DNA from: Gammaproteobacteria bacterium
GTDB lineage: Bacteria; Pseudomonadota; Gammaproteobacteria; SZUA-140
DNA: 64,000 nucleotides
Direction of reading: 5' to 3'
NCBI GenBank assembly: GCA_016716465.1
Contig: JADJWH010000006.1
Coordinates: forward strand, 1 to 64,000
The translations under genes and the position numbers were made by a program. Positions 49,832 through 59,480 of this stretch are shown here, one piece after another. Every line of letters begins with the position of its first letter. The first letter of the stretch is position 1. Below the pieces are notes generated by a model. The model searched no databases. It was not told the origin of the DNA and was given only the letters and a program-made list of their open reading frames with translations.

Positions 49832-51715
49832 GTGCCCCCTCATGTGCACACCACCTTCTCATCAGTTCTTTATCGAAAGGATTCACCACGCCGGCTTGGG
49901 CCCGTGGTCTCGGCCAGAGGCAGTCTCGGAATGGCTGGACCGATGGGTACGCTACTGAAATTTTGGAGCGGAACCCGTCTTTCTGAACTACCGACCGAGG
50001 GAACCATACCTGTACTGGATGCCGACACCCTGCTCCAGCCACATCGCGCCCTGCTCAACACGATCCGGCAACTGGTAGGCGTTCCCCAAGCACACTGGGA
50101 CGAGCTCTATGCCGCTGCCTTCGAGGCTTATGCCCTCTTCGTGCAACAGTTACCCGCCTCGGAAGCCCACCATCACGCCGGTCCCGGCGGCATGCTGACC
50201 CATGGACTGGAAGTCGTGTGTGAGGCCCTGAAGCTCCGCCGTGGCCGACTGCTCCCCTCGGGCGCCGCCGCGGAAGAGATGGTCGCCCGCCAGGACCGCT
50301 GGACCTACGCTACCGCGACCGCCGCCCTGCTCCACGACCTCGGTAAGCCGGTGACCGACCTGCGGGTTCGGCTCTATAACGAAAACGACCGGGGGCTGGG
50401 ATGGTGGGATCCCTGGGGCGGACCCATGACTGGCGATGCGGCCTGGTATCGCGTGGAATTCGTCCGTGACCGTCGCTATCGCTTTCACGAACGCGTCCCG
50501 CCCCTGCTGGTGCACTTCATCTTCCCGCGCCAGGGTCTGAGCTGGCTGGCATCCGATCCGGAGGTGTTGCAAGCCTGGTTGGCGACTATCAGCGGGGATG
50601 CGGAACAGGCCGGGATTATCGGCGAGATGGTGCACCAGGCGGACGGCCTCTCGGTAGTGAGCGACCTGGCCGGCACTCCGGCATCCATGCCCACGGCTCG
50701 ACGCAAGTCACTGTCGATGCGGCTGCTCACCGGTCTGCGTTACCTCCTGGACCAGGGCGACCTCCCCTTGAATCGACCGGGTGCAGCCGGTTGGCGCTCT
50801 GAAGAAGATCTGTGGCTGGTCAGCAAACGCGTGCTGGATATCCTGCGTGAACACCTCCACCACGAAGGACAGGAAGGAGTGCCGACCCGCAACGACCGAC
50901 TGATGGATGAGCTGCAACAGCATGGCATCCTGCGACCCAACGACGATCGAGCCATCTGGACCGTGCAAGTGATCGATGGCGACTGGTCGCAACAGCTCAC
51001 CGTGCTGCGCTTTCCGGTACACACCCTTTGGCCGGAGCCGGATGCACGGCCACCGGTATTCGCAGGAACGGTGACGCCGATCAACACAACAAGCTCGGCG
51101 GTGGAAAACAACGAGGTTGATGAAGTCGCGGACCATGCCGTCGCAGTGTTACATGATCGGCCTTCCCAACAAATGGAACAGGTGATACACCAGCATTCAC
51201 AGACGACAAAACCTGGTGTCGAAACCGATGATGCTGCTTCGATAAGGGAGAACGCCAACTCGGTATCTGCATTCGATACACCGTCATCGGATTCAGATGA
51301 ATCATCCTCCCGCACTGCAGGCCACGTTTCTTTTTCCCCCTCACAGGAAACGGATCTGACCGATGAAGTTGATCCAGGCCGGCGCTTTCTCGCCTGGATC
51401 AAAGAGGGACTCAGTTCAGGGCGTCTACCCATCAATACTGTCAATGCCCGCGTTCATACGGTGTCCGAAGGCCTGATGCTGGTGAGTCCCGGTATCTTCA
51501 AAGATTACGATCGTGAAAACTGGTCGCGGGTGCAGAAGCGCTTCCTGAAACAGAAACTGCATCAGCGCACAACGCTCGGCACTAATGTCTGGACCTATCA
51601 GGTCAAGGGCGCGCGTAAACAGAGCCGTATCAATGGACTGTTGATTGCGGAGCCGGAAGCGGTGCTGGGGTTACGCCTGCCGCCACCCAATACTCACCTC
51701 ACGTTGAAGGTATGA
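49832..51715 (+). CDS. traI: MobH-type relaxase (TraI)
   Basis: 627 aa from GTG 49832; ATG 49931 or 49943 are equally possible, since no start has a clear Shine-Dalgarno sequence. MobH core about 65-400: SEAHHHAGPGGMLTHGLEV and TAALLHDLGKPV, the HD-like metal site. A Ser/Glu-rich variable linker (about 415-530) follows. Then a C-terminal TraI_2_C domain with FLAWIKEGLSSGRLPIN and LVSPGIFKDYDRENWSRVQKRFLKQKL. It nicks oriT and leads the DNA out. Followed by traD after 4 bp. Confidence 0.88.
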   Translation: MPPHVHTTFSSVLYRKDSPRRLGPVVSARGSLGMAGPMGTLLKFWSGTRLSELPTEGTIPVLDADTLLQPHRALLNTIRQLVGVPQAHWDELYAAAFEAYALFVQQLPASEAHHHAGPGGMLTHGLEVVCEALKLRRGRLLPSGAAAEEMVARQDRWTYATATAALLHDLGKPVTDLRVRLYNENDRGLGWWDPWGGPMTGDAAWYRVEFVRDRRYRFHERVPPLLVHFIFPRQGLSWLASDPEVLQAWLATISGDAEQAGIIGEMVHQADGLSVVSDLAGTPASMPTARRKSLSMRLLTGLRYLLDQGDLPLNRPGAAGWRSEEDLWLVSKRVLDILREHLHHEGQEGVPTRNDRLMDELQQHGILRPNDDRAIWTVQVIDGDWSQQLTVLRFPVHTLWPEPDARPPVFAGTVTPINTTSSAVENNEVDEVADHAVAVLHDRPSQQMEQVIHQHSQTTKPGVETDDAASIRENANSVSAFDTPSSDSDESSSRTAGHVSFSPSQETDLTDEVDPGRRFLAWIKEGLSSGRLPINTVNARVHTVSEGLMLVSPGIFKDYDRENWSRVQKRFLKQKLHQRTTLGTNVWTYQVKGARKQSRINGLLIAEPEAVLGLRLPPPNTHLTLKV

Positions 51716-51719
51716 GCGG

Positions 51720-53750
51720 ATGGCTCAGATCTTCGATAATCGATTGCGTCCCGTCATCGAGTTTGTTCCGGCCACGGTACTCATTGGCCTGGGCAGTGTA
51801 CTGATTCACGACCCCGCCCTGTTCTTTCCCTTGCTGCCTGGCTTATCAGAAGTCGTCGCGACAGGCTGCGGGTTGCTTGGTCTGGTTCGGCTGTGGCAGG
51901 GATGCCGCATCATGCGCTATCGTTGGCAGCTGCGACAGTTACCCCTCTATCTACTGGATGCGGACCATATCCCCCTCTCCCAGTACAAACTGTTCCTGGG
52001 TCGCGGCTTTGCCTGGGATCAGCGCCACAGCCAGCGCTTGGTGGAGGCCCGCTCACCACAGGCCAAACGGTGGCTGAATCACAATAGTCTGTACCGGACC
52101 GCGCGGGCCTTCGAGATGCGGTTCGAACACTCCCGTCTGTTCGGCTGGCTGACCCGCCTCACGCGCCGCGAGGCGTGGTGGAATCCCGTGCGGCCCCTGC
52201 CACCCCTGGGAGGCGATCCCGCCTTGCATGGGGTCGGGCTCGAGGAAGAGCACGACGCGTGGATGGACCTGAGCGACCGTGTCGGTCATACCTTGGTATT
52301 AGGCACGACACGCGTGGGCAAGACGCGTCTGGCCGAACTGCTGGTAAGCCAGGACATCCGCCGCGGCGAAACGGTGATCGTGTTCGATCCCAAGGGGGAT
52401 CTCGATCTGCTGCGGCGCATGTTCGCGGAGGCGAAGCGCGCCGGACGGCTGGAGCAGTTTCATATCTTCCATCTCGGGTTTCCGGAACTCTCCGAACGCT
52501 ACAATCCGGTGGGCGAGTTTGGCCGCATCACGGAAGTGGCCACGCGTATTGCCTCGCAGCTGCCCTCTCAAGGCAATTCCGCGGCCTTTCGCGAGTTCGC
52601 CTGGCGGTTCACCAACATCGTGGCCCGGGCACTGGTGGGGCTAGGCCGCAAACCCGGCTATGCCGCCATCGCCCGCTACGTCACCAATATCGAGCCGCTG
52701 TTGGTGGACTACTACCACCTGTGGCTGGAAAGCGTCGTTCCGGGCGAGTGGCGCGCGACCGTTCAAACCATCGAGGGCAACATCGACGACAAGAAACTGT
52801 CTCTGGCCTTACGCGGACGAGATCGCCACGCGGTGGCGCTGGTCAGCTACGCCAAAGGGCGGAATCTCTACGACCCCGTCGCCGACGGCCTGCGCTCGGC
52901 CTTCGAATACGACAAGACCTACTTCGACAAGCTCACCGCGAGCCTGTTGCCGCTGCTGGAGAAACTGACCAGCGGCAAAACCGGGGAGTTACTGGCGCCC
53001 GATTACGGGGACATTCGGGATCCCCGACCGATACTGGACTGGATGCGGGTGATCCGGGAGCAGGGCATCATTTACGTGGGGTTGGACGCACTCTCCGATC
53101 CTGAAGTGGCCGGAGCCGTGGGCAATTCCATGTTCGCGGATCTGACCTCGGTCACGGGCCGGCTCTATAAACACGGTGATACCCTGGGCCTGCCCTTCGT
53201 CGCCGGACATCGCCGGGCTCGTATCGCCATACACGCCGACGAGTTCAACGAACTCATCGGTGATGAATTCATCCCCTTGCTGAACAAGGCGGGCGGCGCC
53301 GGAGTCCAGGTCACCGCTTACACCCAGACCGCCTCGGACATCGAGGCCGGCATCGGCGATCGCGCTAAAGCTGGCCAAGTCAGCGGCAACCTCAACACCC
53401 TCATCATGCTGCGGGTCAAGAACGAGGAGACCGCTGCCATACTCACCGACCAGTTGCCGATGGTGCGGGTCTACACCAAGGTGGCCGAGTCCCGCATCAC
53501 AGACAACAATGATCCTGATACGCCGGTGGACTTCGTCTCACAGAACGCAGACCGGCTCACGGAGGTGGAAGCCGAGATGCTCACGCCTGCGGATCTGGTG
53601 CAGCTGCCCAAGGGCCAGGCCTTCGCGCTGCTTGACGGGGGACGATTGTATAAACTGCGGCTGCCGCTGCCAGGGAAAGATCCCCTCCTCCCCCGGGACA
53701 TGGATGAAATCCGGGATTGGGTCATGCAGAGAAATCAGGCAGAGGTATGA
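51720..53750 (+). CDS. traD: TraD, type IV coupling protein
   Basis: 676 aa. Two membrane segments in the first ~70 residues; Walker A LVLGTTRVGKTRLAE (about 197) and ETVIVFDPKGDLDLLRRMF; a second motif IAIHADEFNELIGDEF (Walker B). TraD of MobH-type ICEs. Links the relaxosome to the T4SS. Overlaps the DUF4400 gene (ATGA). Confidence 0.92.
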   Translation: MAQIFDNRLRPVIEFVPATVLIGLGSVLIHDPALFFPLLPGLSEVVATGCGLLGLVRLWQGCRIMRYRWQLRQLPLYLLDADHIPLSQYKLFLGRGFAWDQRHSQRLVEARSPQAKRWLNHNSLYRTARAFEMRFEHSRLFGWLTRLTRREAWWNPVRPLPPLGGDPALHGVGLEEEHDAWMDLSDRVGHTLVLGTTRVGKTRLAELLVSQDIRRGETVIVFDPKGDLDLLRRMFAEAKRAGRLEQFHIFHLGFPELSERYNPVGEFGRITEVATRIASQLPSQGNSAAFREFAWRFTNIVARALVGLGRKPGYAAIARYVTNIEPLLVDYYHLWLESVVPGEWRATVQTIEGNIDDKKLSLALRGRDRHAVALVSYAKGRNLYDPVADGLRSAFEYDKTYFDKLTASLLPLLEKLTSGKTGELLAPDYGDIRDPRPILDWMRVIREQGIIYVGLDALSDPEVAGAVGNSMFADLTSVTGRLYKHGDTLGLPFVAGHRRARIAIHADEFNELIGDEFIPLLNKAGGAGVQVTAYTQTASDIEAGIGDRAKAGQVSGNLNTLIMLRVKNEETAAILTDQLPMVRVYTKVAESRITDNNDPDTPVDFVSQNADRLTEVEAEMLTPADLVQLPKGQAFALLDGGRLYKLRLPLPGKDPLLPRDMDEIRDWVMQRNQAEV

Positions 53751-54418
53751 GGAGGGGGCGTCTGACCGGTGTGCTCTGGACACTCACGTGGTTCTTCATC
53801 GTTTGCCTGCTCGTGCTGTCCGTAGACATGATCTATGTGTTCTGGCCCTATCCACACGGTGCGCACGGCGTCGAGGCCTTGAAAACCAATCTTGCAGTTG
53901 AAGTGGAACTGGTCAGTCGCCTGTCGGATGACCGCGCCTGGGCGACCATCCGCACGATCACCGACTCGATGTATCAAATCGTATTCGGCTGGTCGGGTAT
54001 GGATGACCTGCTGCGCCAGGCCGCGGACCCCACCCCCCTGTCCCCGCTGAACGAAATCATGCGAGGTTTTGCGCGAGGGTTCTGGGTCTTTCTTGAGACG
54101 GCGGCTGTGGGGCTTCAACTCTTCGCCCTGCGAATAGGCGTTCTGGTGCTGGCCATGCCCCTGTTTCTAATAACCGCCATCGCAGCGGCTACGGATGGGC
54201 TGATCCCCTGGTACCTGCGTCGCACCGGCGCGGGGCGTGAATCCGGTTTCATCTATCATCGAAGCAAGCGAGGACTGGCGCTCTCGGTGCTGGCCCTCTG
54301 GGTGATCTACCTGGTGCCACCCGTTCCACTTGACCCTCGCTGGGTGATACCGTCCTTCCTTTGCTTATCAGCGATTTCTGTTCGGGTGACCGTGGCTTAT
54401 TTCAAGAAATACATTTAA
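53747..54418 (+). CDS. DUF4400 ICE membrane protein
   Basis: 223 aa from ATG 53747, overlapping the traD stop. Several membrane segments (about 7-30, 105-155, 185-200). The place directly after traI-traD and features such as YHRSKRG match the DUF4400 protein encoded at the same place in SXT/R391. Role in transfer not known. Confidence 0.8.
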   Translation: MRRGRLTGVLWTLTWFFIVCLLVLSVDMIYVFWPYPHGAHGVEALKTNLAVEVELVSRLSDDRAWATIRTITDSMYQIVFGWSGMDDLLRQAADPTPLSPLNEIMRGFARGFWVFLETAAVGLQLFALRIGVLVLAMPLFLITAIAAATDGLIPWYLRRTGAGRESGFIYHRSKRGLALSVLALWVIYLVPPVPLDPRWVIPSFLCLSAISVRVTVAYFKKYI

Positions 54419-54513
54419 CCGGCTATTCAGCCTCAGTGATGTGACTCGCAATCAAATTCATTGGAACCTAGTACCCGCCATTACCGACTCACCCGAAATG
54501 AATAAGATAACTC

Positions 54514-54798
54514 TTAGTCATTAGTTATTTTGGATATTTCACTCCGGATTATTTTGCATAGGTCATCGATTTCTCTGATTTTCCCAGTCCTTAGATAGGT
54601 CAGTGCCAATAGGGTCATTGGGTGCACCTTCATCACGCTAGACAGATCATCGACCTTATCCAGTGTTGGACTCTTCAAGCCCCTTTCCAGGATGCTGATG
54701 TAGGTTCGGCTGGAAATATCAGAGAAATCCTCTTGGGTTAATCCACGGGCGTGACGAATCTCTTTAAGCGCCTTGGAAAAAGCAGATTTAGTTTTCAT
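54514..54798 (-). CDS. XRE-family transcriptional regulator
   Basis: 94 aa. The HTH spans about 8-62: LKEIRHARGLTQEDFSDISSRTYISILERG and SPTLDKVDDLSSVMKVHPMTLL, of the lambda-repressor/XRE type. A perfect 7-bp inverted repeat lies 45-67 bp upstream of its start codon, so autorepression is likely. Probably controls ICE genes nearby. AT-rich relative to traD. Confidence 0.88.
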   Translation of the reverse strand: MKTKSAFSKALKEIRHARGLTQEDFSDISSRTYISILERGLKSPTLDKVDDLSSVMKVHPMTLLALTYLRTGKIREIDDLCKIIRSEISKITND

Positions 54799-54842
54799 CT
54801 AAGTATCCCGAATAGTGGGACACCTAATTAAAACTATTGATT

Positions 54843-54865
54843 ACTATAGAGCTACAAACTATAGT
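54843..54865. promoter_or_regulatory. inverted repeat, candidate operator of the XRE regulator
   Basis: ACTATAG (54843-54849) and CTATAGT (54859-54865) are separated by 9 bases, in AT-rich DNA upstream of the regulator gene. The symmetric 23-bp site suits a dimeric XRE repressor. Confidence 0.5.
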
Positions 54866-55067
54866 GTTCATTTATTTTGTGACCGGCTAACCTATCTTTA
54901 CCTCCCTTCGTGCCGATACACTCAAACTTGATTCACCTTACCTTACAAAGCCTATGGGAACATTTCTGGATACCCTGATGTCATAGTAAGAGTCGTTGAA
55001 GGGTGAGGCTTCAACAACGCAATTGTTAGCATTACCGTAAGACGTAATCTGATGACCCAAGAAGAAA

Positions 55068-56429
55068 GGGTCAACGCGGATTCGTGTGAACGATTTTACG
55101 TAGTATTGTCCAGGTTCGTAGCTGTAGGATAGCGTTTTTCATGTATCTATACTCCTTGCTGAATGGGAACGCCGATGAAGCGTGCACGGACGTTTTGTGA
55201 GTTGTATTCGTTTCCCGGGTTCAGGGCAGCGGCGCAACTCAAGGGTGTCTTCGGCGATCCGGATGTGCGCGTGGTGCGATTGCGGCGTAAAAAAAGACCG
55301 GTACCTGTTCGTGCTGTAATCGGCAGCGCTGTCCGGTCTATGACCGGCGCCTGTCGCGGACGCGGGATCTTTCGGCTGGCGGCTTTCGCATCGTGCTGGA
55401 GTTCGAGCGGGTCCGCGTAAGCTGTCCGGACTGCGGGGTGCGCATGGAGTACCTGGACTGGCTGGCCCGTAATCCGCGTTACACGGCCCGCTATGCGCTG
55501 CAGGTGGGGGCATTGTGTCGCAAGATGACCGTCAAGGATGTGGCTCAGTCCGAGCGACTGCATCACGCCACGGTCAAAGACCTGGACAAGCTGTACATGG
55601 CCGAACAACTGCGCCGGCATCCGATGCCGGCCACCACGGCGATCGGTGTGGATGAAATCGCGATCCGCAAGGGGCACGAGTACCGAGTGGTGGTCAGCGA
55701 CCTCGTTGGCCAGCGGCCGATCTGGTTCGGGGTACAGGTCGCAAACAGGTGGACCTTGAGCAGTTTTTCGCGGCCTACGGAGAACGGCGCTGCAAGGGGA
55801 TTCGGGTGGCGGTGATGGACATGTGGAAACCGTTTCGTGAAGCGACGCACACGTATGCGCCGCACGCCGAGATCGTGTTTGACAAGTTCCACATCCTGCG
55901 CCATCTGAACGATGCCCTGGATGCGGTGCGCCGCAGCGAATATGCACGGGTGCAGGGTGACCAGCGCCGCTTCATCAAGGGCAACCGCTATACCTTGCTG
56001 TCGCATCGAGACAACCTGTCGCTGGAAGGTCGGCAGGCGCTCAAGACACTGCTCGCGGCCAACAAGCGGCTCAACACCGCCTACCTGCTCAAGGAGTCCT
56101 TCGGCCAGCTCTGGGACTACGAACGCGAAGGCTGGGCACGACGCTTCTTCGAGAACTGGAAGAGCAGCCTGCGCTGGCAGCGGCTGGAGCCCTTCGAGAA
56201 ATTCGCGGCCATGATCGAACGTCATTGGGATGGCATCGTCTCTTATTGCAAACCCGAGAACAAAGTCTCGCTTGGCTGCGTCGAGGGATTGAATAACGCC
56301 ATCCGTGTCATCCAACGCAAGGCGTACGGCTTTCGCGACGAGGAATACCTAGCCATGAAAATCATCACTCATTTCTTACCCGCGCTCCCAAATCATGCGA
56401 TAATCATTCACACGAATCCGCGTTGAGCC
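55068..56429 (+). mobile_element. ISL3-family insertion sequence
   Basis: 26-bp terminal inverted repeats at 55068-55093 and 56404-56429 match with a few mismatches. They are flanked by an identical 8-bp target duplication, AGAAGAAA, at 55060-55067 and 56430-56437. Length (1362 bp), 8-bp duplication and transposase type agree with ISL3. The intact duplication shows a recent single insertion. Confidence 0.92.
55163..56426 (+). pseudogene. ISL3-family transposase, two frameshifts
   Basis: Three frames make up one transposase: zinc-finger part (CSCCNRQRC...CPDCG), DDE core (TAIGVDEIAIRKGHEYRVVVSDL, VAVMDMWKPFREATHTYAPHAEIVFDKFHI), and C-terminal VEGLNNAIRVIQRKAYGF. The first break is in the A-run AAAAAAAG (about 55290-55297) and needs a -1 shift. 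The second is in the G-run TTCGGGGTAC (about 55727-55733) and also needs -1. The A-run could allow programmed slippage, but the second break points to mutation or sequencing error. The start is approximate (55163-55175). Confidence 0.82.
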
Positions 56430-56454
56430 AGAAGAAAAACAACAGGTAATATTG

Positions 56455-57492
56455 ATGAATGAGAATCCCTACCGCGAAGCAACAGAGCAAGCCGCTGAAC
56501 ATTTGCGTCTGGCCCTTACCCTCCTGGCGAATAACAAGATCCCTGTATCGCCCTTTAATTACCGGATGGGTTATGACTGCGTCGTGGGATCGAACGATGT
56601 ATTAAAAAGGGCCTTGGAGGAGCTGCATGCGCAGCCGGAACGGTCGGTTACCGAGTATTTATGGACCGTATATCAGCGCTCATATATTCATGATGACAAA
56701 ACACTGGATACGATTCGCGAGGAGTTAAAGAATATCATCATCAGCATCCAACGTGATCTCGAAGGTTCAGGAGGTAAACTTTCCGGTTATTTGAACAAAC
56801 TCAACCAATTCACTGCTGTTCTGACCGGCCCTTCCTCACCACAGGCCATGGAGACCGAGGTCAGTAATATCATTGAAGCCACACGCGACGCAGAACAATC
56901 CCAGCGTCTTGTAAATGCGCAAGTCTCCCAGCTTGCGACCGATCTGGATTCACTGCGCAAAGAACTGGCTCAAATTAGGGAAGAGTCGTTGACGGATTCT
57001 CTGACGGGCGTCTCCAACCGGAAGGCATTTGACTGTGCCCTGGAAGACAGAATCCATACAGCACGAAGAGAAAAATCTGTCTTTTCAGTCCTGATTGCAG
57101 ATATAGACCATTTCAAACAGGTGAATGATACCTATGGCCACCTTGTTGGCGACAAGGTACTCAGGTTCGTAGCCTCCAGCCTTAAACGATGCGTCAAGGG
57201 GAAAGATCTGGTGGCACGCTTTGGCGGCGAAGAATTTGCGGTGATTCTCGATAATACGGACATATCAGGAGCGTCTACCGTAGCGGAACAGATTCGACAG
57301 GCTGTTTTCTTAGGTACCATCAAGGACCTGAACAATAAGAAAACACTTGACCAGATATCGATATCACTTGGTGTTGCCCAATTTAGCTCAAGCGATCTTC
57401 CCAATGATCTCTTGCAGCGTGCTGATGAGGCTCTTTATCTGGCCAAAGATCGTGGTCGTAACCGAGTTGAAAAGATTACATCGACACGATAG
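56455..57492 (+). CDS. diguanylate cyclase (GGDEF)
   Basis: 345 aa from ATG 56455. The N-terminal half is helical with a coiled coil (about 140-180) and no membrane segment. The C-terminal GGDEF domain has DSLTGVSNRKAF, DIDHFKQVNDTYGHLVGD and the active site RFGGEEFAVIL; the I-site (RxxD) is not evident. Makes cyclic di-GMP. Such genes are carried by SXT/R391-type ICEs, where they affect biofilm and ICE transfer. The IS copy ends 25 bp upstream and may have removed or supplied its promoter. Confidence 0.88.
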   Translation: MNENPYREATEQAAEHLRLALTLLANNKIPVSPFNYRMGYDCVVGSNDVLKRALEELHAQPERSVTEYLWTVYQRSYIHDDKTLDTIREELKNIIISIQRDLEGSGGKLSGYLNKLNQFTAVLTGPSSPQAMETEVSNIIEATRDAEQSQRLVNAQVSQLATDLDSLRKELAQIREESLTDSLTGVSNRKAFDCALEDRIHTARREKSVFSVLIADIDHFKQVNDTYGHLVGDKVLRFVASSLKRCVKGKDLVARFGGEEFAVILDNTDISGASTVAEQIRQAVFLGTIKDLNNKKTLDQISISLGVAQFSSSDLPNDLLQRADEALYLAKDRGRNRVEKITSTR

Positions 57493-57942
57493 CGTTACGA
57501 ACGGACGGACGGATCCGGATCGTATAAATATGCAGAGTTGTCTTCCTATCCCCTTGACCCACCATGGGTGAGATTCCCATCCCCTGAATATACTGTCTAT
57601 CTCTACCCAAGCTACAGCCGCCTAATTCCGAAGGTATCTCCAAGAAAAAGGGTTACCAACCACCATTTACATGCACATCCAAGTGCGTGACTATCCTTTA
57701 TAAAACCATCTAAAAGCCCCAATCCATACGCGCGCTTTCCGAGTTATTTCCGGTAAATATCAAAATTAGAATAGAACCTGGATAAACAGATTCCAGCGTC
57801 CTTTCCAGCTATCTAATTTTTGATGCAAGCCGCGAAATAATTATGAGAGAATCCAGGATCAGAATGTTGCCATCGAACGGCAAACCTGATGTCAAAACGG
57901 CGGTTTGTTTCATGCTCCCGTTGCTACTGGAGGGACTTTCCA
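57493..57942. other. 450-bp region without a gene
   Basis: AT-rich. No convincing ORF or RNA gene. It should hold the promoter for the recombinase; its ribosome binding site (GGAGGGAC) is at about 57929-57936. Confidence 0.45.
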
Positions 57943-59478
57943 ATGAGAAAAGAAACCAAGACGGCTGCAATCTATCTTCGATCGAGCAAGGATCGGAAGG
58001 ATGTCTCGATCGATGCGCAGCGCCGCGAACTCCAGAAACTAGCGACTAATCAAAGCATCATCATCGTCAAAGAATATTCGGATGTTGTTGAGTCCGCTAA
58101 GGACGAGAACCGCCCCGGCTTTCAACGCCTCCTCAATGATTTGAAATCTTCCTCCCGCGATTGGAACACCTTGATGATGGTCGATACCAGCCGTCTGTCC
58201 CGGCGGCGGTACATGGCCCAGGTGTTCAAGCACGAAGCTAAAAAACGCAACGTACAGATTATTTATTCCAAACTTCCCGAATCGGACCCCATCGCGGACA
58301 TGGTGATTATCGGGGTCATGGAAGTATTCGACGAGTTGCACAGCGTGATGTCGAAAGAAAAAGGTCTGGCCGGTATGGCAGAGAACGTGCGTCAGGGATA
58401 CCGGGCGGGGGGACGCGCCCCGAAGGGCTATAAGCTGGTTAAGATCCCTACCGGCGCGATCAGGGAAGGTGAAGCGGTCACGAAATCTAAAATCGAGCCC
58501 AATGAGGATGCGCCTGTTATCTCTCGATACCTCAAGATGCGCGCGGCCGGGGTCTCGCGGAAAAGAGCGCTTGACGAACTCGATCTAAGCATCGCAAAAG
58601 CCAGTGCAGTAGGTGTTGAATGGAATGCCTTGACCTACGCTGGCCACACGGTTTGGAACGTACATAACGAAAACACCAAAGGCTCAGGCTACAAGGGCGG
58701 CACCAAGCGTCGCCCACGGTCTGAATGGATCATCAATGAAAACACGCACGAAGCGTTGATCACAACTCAAGAAGCCGAGGCCATACTAGCTCAACTTGAA
58801 AAAAGCCCAGTCTCCAAGGGCCGGAGGACACCGGCCAATTACCTCCTGTCAGGTCTTTTGAGGACTCCACATGGCGGGCCTTGGTTCGGGAATGGACGAG
58901 GGGGCTACATACCCAAAGGTACCCCAGCAAGGGAAAACCGGAAAGCCGACCAGAAATTACTAGAACAATCCGTGCTTGATCAGGTTCTAACTGATCTACA
59001 TTCCCCTGACTTCGTCAAAACTCTGACGAGAGAAGCCATCAAGTACCGCGAGGCACATAGAGAGGATCCTGCCAAGAACCTCCGAATTGAAATCAAGGAA
59101 GTTGAAGCCCGCATCTCTAAACTGATGGAAATGGCAACACAAATGGATACCCCCGCCCCTGCGCTTCGCCAAGTAGAAAAACTGGAGGGTACCCGACTCA
59201 CCCTAGCGGATGAGATTGAGCGACAGGAAAAGGAATACACAGCGGCATCGCTGCTGGACAATATCACGGAAACTCACGTTGAGCGGTTTCTGGGCGGTAT
59301 CGCCGAGAATATGGAAATTATGGATAGGGAGGGACTCAAAGATTTTCTATCCAGCCTCATTGGTCAGATCACGCTCAATCCAACCACCCACGAGTGCCAA
59401 ATCGACTACCGCATCGGTATTGACTTGCGGAATAAGGTGGCGTCCCCAAGGGGATTCGAACCCCTGTTACCGCCGTGA
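57943..59478 (+). CDS. large serine recombinase (ICE integrase)
   Basis: 511 aa from ATG 57943, preceded by GGAGGGAC. N-terminal resolvase domain: AAIYLRSSKDRKDVSIDAQRREL with catalytic Ser, then DTSRLSRRR. Recombinase domain: YRAGGRAPKGYKL and a later LLSGLLRTPHGGPWFGNG. That zinc-ribbon region lacks the usual CxxC cysteines. A coiled coil (about 380-450) follows. The last ~12 residues (SPRGFEPLLPP) are encoded by the antisense strand of tRNA-Glu, so the gene end was formed by integration at the tRNA. Probably catalyses integration and excision of the ICE. Confidence 0.85.
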   Translation: MRKETKTAAIYLRSSKDRKDVSIDAQRRELQKLATNQSIIIVKEYSDVVESAKDENRPGFQRLLNDLKSSSRDWNTLMMVDTSRLSRRRYMAQVFKHEAKKRNVQIIYSKLPESDPIADMVIIGVMEVFDELHSVMSKEKGLAGMAENVRQGYRAGGRAPKGYKLVKIPTGAIREGEAVTKSKIEPNEDAPVISRYLKMRAAGVSRKRALDELDLSIAKASAVGVEWNALTYAGHTVWNVHNENTKGSGYKGGTKRRPRSEWIINENTHEALITTQEAEAILAQLEKSPVSKGRRTPANYLLSGLLRTPHGGPWFGNGRGGYIPKGTPARENRKADQKLLEQSVLDQVLTDLHSPDFVKTLTREAIKYREAHREDPAKNLRIEIKEVEARISKLMEMATQMDTPAPALRQVEKLEGTRLTLADEIERQEKEYTAASLLDNITETHVERFLGGIAENMEIMDREGLKDFLSSLIGQITLNPTTHECQIDYRIGIDLRNKVASPRGFEPLLPP

Positions 59479-59480
59479 AA
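59438..59480. other. probable right attachment site (attR) at the tRNA-Glu 3' end
   Basis: The overlap of the recombinase's 3' end with the tRNA-Glu 3' half is the expected form of an ICE junction. The exact core cannot be fixed, because no second copy (attL) was found in the window. Confidence 0.55.
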
